Assembly: GCA_964371695.1 (NCBI GenBank)
Contig: CAYJOG010000007.1
Span: 1 to 18,887, forward strand
Direction: 5' to 3'
DNA length: 18,887 nt
DNA from: CAYJOG01 sp964371695 [NCBI: uncultured bacterium]
Lineage (GTDB): Bacteria; CAYJOG01
This document shows positions 16,501 to 18,887 of the stretch, piece after piece (the stretch's first letter is position 1; each line of letters opens with the position of its first letter). Below the pieces are notes generated by a model, which was given only the letters and a program-made list of their open reading frames with translations, did not search any database and was not told where the DNA came from. Made by a program: the position numbers and the translations under genes.

Positions 16501-17053
16501 GCACCGCTCCACACACGCCGACCTGCCCGCGGGCACGGTGGTGACGGTGGCGGGGCTGGTGGCGTCGGTGAATCACAAAACCACGCGCTCAGGCAAGGGC
16601 ATTGCTTTTGTGCAGCTTGAAGACGCCACCGGAAAACTGGAATGCCCGGTGTTCACCGAGGTCTATGCCCAGCACAAAGAAAAACTGGAGCGCAAAAACC
16701 TGCTGAAAATCACCGGCAAGGTGGGCTACAAACAGGCTTTTCAGGCCGATGACGACGCCCCGCCCATGCCCCAGGTGATCGCCGATAACATCGAACTGCT
16801 CAAACACGAGGACAAACCCCCCGTGGCCCTGGTGCTGGAAATCACGCCTTTTGTTTCAGAAGAAGAACTGAACGAACTGCTGGGTGAACTGGCGCGGCAC
16901 CCGGGTCAGGGGCAGGTGGTGCTTCAGGTGGTTTCTGACGGGCCGCTGCGCCGTGTGCGGTTGCCCCGCGAGCAGGTGAGCGTGGCCCTGAGTCAGGACA
17001 CCCGCAAGACGCTCCTGGCCAAACACCTGTGCAGCGCGGTGTATTTTGAATAA
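13568..17053 (+). CDS. dnaE: DNA polymerase III alpha subunit (DnaE)
   Basis: The replicative polymerase catalytic subunit, 1161 residues, close to E. coli DnaE (1160). It begins with the PHP domain (HLHNH at 5-9), followed by the polymerase core with GPGRGSAAGS. The catalytic aspartates are in PDIDMDFED (Asp396, Asp398) and VKMDFLGIRTL (Asp555), matching E. coli Asp401, 403 and 555 almost exactly. Then come the helix-hairpin-helix region, a beta-clamp-binding area, and an OB-fold at about 989-1065 (VVTVAGLVAS onward). ATG 13568 is chosen over TTG 13562. No Shine-Dalgarno is apparent, and a TAGAAT sequence only 10 nt upstream (13553-13558) suggests a very short or absent leader. It is divergent from the PAS/receiver gene; the metal ATPase gene follows after 6 nt. 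Confidence 0.98.
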   Translation: MGFVHLHNHSEYSLLDSTVRLKDLMARCQQTGQPAVALTDHGTMAGYLKFITEARAADINPIVGCEFYMAEHSARDRDETHKIFHLVLLAKNKKGLDNLVALSSRSFMEGFYRKPRIDKQMIAEHREGLVCLSACLNGEVNFLLRQGETARAEASFDWYSKTFGDDFFVELHNHGMKEEEQARRLLTEAARSLGLPLVATNDIHYLNAQDVPAHEAKLAIQTQSFLDDEKRFRFDSAEFYFKTEEEMSPLFPETPEAIGNTMEVASRINLEKSGGERVYYFPRFTSDVPTETEDQTFDRLCGQGLVSRYGENHTDAQARLDMESSIIKSMGFVGYFLILWDVVRAAREKDIYVGPGRGSAAGSIVAYVLGITDVDPLRYNLLFERFLNPERVSMPDIDMDFEDSRRREVFEYTSQKYGEDNVAQISTFATMKTKAVIKDVGRVLRIPYAKMDAFIKAIPQDAIDEKKSLEEMLAKAPDALRMTQEDPDLKKIFTLAGPLKGLSRTQSVHAAGVVIGDGHLPQLAPLCLAKGDTFTRYTTQVSMEDVEALGLVKMDFLGIRTLTVLKDSLRMVSDKSGKPLTVHDIPLDDPETYKLFREARTDGIFQFESEGMRKLLRETRPTSVEQLTALNALFRPGPLDSGMTEDFAQLIQGRKKVVFLHPDVEDILKETFGVIVYQEQVMQIGNRLAQMSLGQVDIMRRAMGKKKKEEMDKVRGMFVEGCVNNRETKHPITAKKAEEIFDLLEKFAGYGFNKSHSVSYAILAAQTAWVKAHHPQEYMAALLNSYMDKRDDLKAYVSGLGEDNLRLMPPHVNHSALYFYPEEQGIRYGLAGIKHVGEAASEALLRARSSGGPFKDLEDLLLRVDMGTVNKKTVESLLKSGALEGLRGHAAQWLNALDNLFNHVQGVRTARDRAKDSLFGDDDIAPPPAFSLPEAPVMPLMERLEHEEELLGLFVSGHPLDEYEDTLSRVPHRKIAELHRSTHADLPAGTVVTVAGLVASVNHKTTRSGKGIAFVQLEDATGKLECPVFTEVYAQHKEKLERKNLLKITGKVGYKQAFQADDDAPPMPQVIADNIELLKHEDKPPVALVLEITPFVSEEELNELLGELARHPGQGQVVLQVVSDGPLRRVRLPREQVSVALSQDTRKTLLAKHLCSAVYFE

Positions 17054-17059
17054 CCGGTT

Positions 17060-18887
17060 TTGACAACACGCGCTTCCACATCTGTCTGCGCCCACTGCGG
17101 CTTGCCCGTGCGCCAGGGCCGGGTGCAGGAGGCTGGGCCGCAGTTCTGTTGCCTGGGATGCGCGCTGGCGTTTGATGTGTCGGGCGGCGCGGCGGCGGGT
17201 GAGGTGCAGGGGCTTTCCGCCGCCAACCTGTTGCAGGCCCGGTTGTTCCTGAGCGGTTTTTTCGCCATGAACCTCATGATTTTCGCCACGGTGAATTACG
17301 CCCGGCATCTTTATCCCCAGGCCATGGCCGAGGAGGCCCGCCTGTGGGCGGCCTTTGATAACCTCATCAACTGGATCACCCTGTTGTTCACCCTGCCCAT
17401 CGTGGCGCTGCTTTTGCCGCCCATGATCCAGAACGCCCTGCGGGCCATGCGCGCCCGGCGGGCCGATGCCGACTATCTGGTGGTGCTGGCGGTGTTGAGT
17501 GCCCTGGGGTTGTCACTCGCCAGCACCCTGTTGGGGCGTGGGCCGGTGTATTTCGAAAGCGTGGGCCTGCTGCTGGTGCTGATTACGCTGGGGCGGTTGT
17601 GGGAGGCCCGTTTCAGGGTGCAGACCCTGCGCCGCCTCAAATCCCTCACCAGCGCCCACACCGAAACCCTCACGGTGGAAACAGGTGACGGCGCAGACAC
17701 CGGCCTCACCGAAAAACCCTTGACCGAAATCACCCCCGGCATGGTGGTGCATGTGGGGCAGGGGCAGACGCTTTTTGTGGATGGCGTGCTGGAACAGGGC
17801 GACCTGCTGGTGGACAAAAGCGTGTCCACCGGCGAGAGCCACCCCGTGGCCGTGGCGGTGGGTGAAGAACTGGTTGCCTTGGTGAAGGTGTTGCACGGCG
17901 CGGGACGCCTGCGGGTGACGCGGGTGGGCGAAGACAGTTTCGCCGGGCGCATGGCGTGCCTGATTTCGCAGGCCGAGCAGACCCGCACCCGTGGCCAGCG
18001 CATGTTGGAACAACTGGCCTCCTGGTTCACACCGCTGTTATTGCTGCTGGGGCTGGGGGCGTTTTTTTTCAGACTGCCGACGGGGCTGGGGCCAGCCGCC
18101 CAGGCCATGCTCAGCGTGTGGCTGGTGGGCTGCCCTTGCGCGCTCACGCTGGCCACGCCCCTGGCGCTGGCGGGTGTGCTGGGGGCGCTGGCCCAGCGGG
18201 GTGTGCTGATCAGGGACATGGAAGTGCTGGAGGATCTGAACACCATCAAGGCCGTGTTTCTGGATAAAACCCGCACCCTCACGCGTTTTGAGCCGGTGAT
18301 CAGGCAAAGCTGGTTTCATGGGATTTCTGAAGAAATGGCTGCTGTGCTGACCCGCTCGGTAGAGGCGGGCGCGAGTCACCCGCTGGCGGCGGTGTTGCGC
18401 AGCGCCCTCAAGGGAGAGGTGTTTGCCGTGACGCAGATCACCGAACACGCGGCGCGGGGGCTGGCGGCCCGTGTGTTGCTGCCCCAGGGGGAGACCCCGG
18501 TGTTGCTGGGGGCGGTGGATTTTGTGTTGCCGCCAGAGCACAACCAGGCCCGGCAGGCCGCCAGTGAAATGGCCGCTACGGGCCTGCGTGTGGTGGCGGG
18601 GCGCGCCGGTGACGGCGTCTGGTTATATGGTTTGGGCGAAACGCTGCATCCCCACGCCCAGGCGGTGGTGGACACCCTTAAACAACAGGGGTTGCCGGTG
18701 GTGATTTTGAGTGGCGACGACCCGGCGCGGGTGCAGGATTTGGCCCGTGGCCTGGGCATTGGGGCAGAGGGTGCGCTCACGGCGCAGGACAAAATGGCCC
18801 GTGTGCAGGCTGCGGGTGTGCCCGCCCTGATGGTGGGGGACGGCCTGAACGACGCCGTGGCGCTCAAGGCCGCCCGGGTGGGGGTGG
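17060..18887 (+). CDS. Heavy-metal (P1B-type, CcoI/CopA-like) transporting ATPase, 3' end beyond window
   Basis: 609 residues are visible and the window cuts the gene near its end. Residues 10-34 carry a CxxCG...FCCxGC cluster like the N-terminal metal-binding domain of CcoI-type pumps (PF12156); no HMA domain follows. Membrane helices include the CPC metal-binding motif at 358-360 (VGCPCALTLATP). The A-domain has STGES (256-260), the P-domain phosphorylation site is DKTRTLT (Asp402), the N-domain has the HP motif (His440-Pro441), and the hinge GDGLND is at 593-598. It probably moves copper or a similar ion out of the cytoplasm, possibly for cytochrome oxidase assembly, but no oxidase genes are nearby. 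TTG 17060 is the only upstream in-frame start after the dnaE stop. Unusual points are Arg in place of Gly in DKTGT and DKS in place of DES ahead of TGES. Confidence 0.93.
   Translation, partial: MTTRASTSVCAHCGLPVRQGRVQEAGPQFCCLGCALAFDVSGGAAAGEVQGLSAANLLQARLFLSGFFAMNLMIFATVNYARHLYPQAMAEEARLWAAFDNLINWITLLFTLPIVALLLPPMIQNALRAMRARRADADYLVVLAVLSALGLSLASTLLGRGPVYFESVGLLLVLITLGRLWEARFRVQTLRRLKSLTSAHTETLTVETGDGADTGLTEKPLTEITPGMVVHVGQGQTLFVDGVLEQGDLLVDKSVSTGESHPVAVAVGEELVALVKVLHGAGRLRVTRVGEDSFAGRMACLISQAEQTRTRGQRMLEQLASWFTPLLLLLGLGAFFFRLPTGLGPAAQAMLSVWLVGCPCALTLATPLALAGVLGALAQRGVLIRDMEVLEDLNTIKAVFLDKTRTLTRFEPVIRQSWFHGISEEMAAVLTRSVEAGASHPLAAVLRSALKGEVFAVTQITEHAARGLAARVLLPQGETPVLLGAVDFVLPPEHNQARQAASEMAATGLRVVAGRAGDGVWLYGLGETLHPHAQAVVDTLKQQGLPVVILSGDDPARVQDLARGLGIGAEGALTAQDKMARVQAAGVPALMVGDGLNDAVALKAARVGV

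Noticed and set aside
17473-18282. Minus-strand frame of 269 codons
   Set aside because: It is a Ser/Thr/Arg-rich shadow opposite the metal ATPase, whose motifs are clear.

Overview
The window is a GC-rich, densely coded piece of a Gram-negative bacterial chromosome. The signs are a TatC translocase, a TgpA-like transglutaminase whose topology requires a periplasm, a periplasmic c-type haem motif (CXXCH), frequent GTG/TTG starts, and intergenic palindromes fitting the ATTCCC-N8-GGGAAT pattern known from Neisseria and other proteobacteria. The DnaE catalytic residues fall almost exactly at E. coli numbering, which also suggests a proteobacterium or relative. I cannot place it more precisely. 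There is no rRNA, tRNA, CRISPR array, phage or transposase gene, so most of the content is housekeeping plus poorly characterised membrane and signalling proteins.

Layout. (1) 1-1776: a membrane-anchored transglutaminase-like protein whose N-terminal membrane part is not visible; a TAA at 55-57 separates it from a short open segment of similar composition. (2) 1777-2089: a nested pair of inverted repeats in the gap between converging genes. (3) 2090-2887 (minus): coaX, pantothenate kinase. (4) 2936-6037: a two-gene unit of an uncharacterised nucleotidyltransferase and a GT-C-type membrane glycosyltransferase. The second carries a 151-bp palindromic element inserted in frame. (5) 6132-9975: a haem-binding HAMP sensor overlapping a 12-TM MFS/NTT-like protein with a HEAT-like tail. 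(6) 9982-11266 (minus): tatC followed by a cyclic-nucleotide-binding protein. (7) 11383-13452 (minus): a two-TM PAS/pseudo-receiver protein with a very long acidic, proline-rich linker. (8) 13568-17053: dnaE. (9) 17060 to the end: a heavy-metal P1B-type ATPase, cut by the window edge, with an altered phosphorylation motif.

How the genes may work together. The clearest functional pairs are nucleotidyltransferase plus GT-C enzyme (probably envelope glycan work) and haem sensor plus MFS/HEAT protein. The second pair converges on a gene for a cyclic-nucleotide-binding domain, and related proteins elsewhere may join membrane, HEAT and cNMP modules. The sensor's own C-terminus may be a decayed class III cyclase fold, so a split cyclic-nucleotide signalling module is a reasonable but unproved idea. 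The most distinctive sequence structures are the in-frame palindromic element in the glycosyltransferase gene, the nested repeat pair after the transglutaminase gene, the stop codon in front of the transglutaminase, and the DKTR motif in the ATPase.
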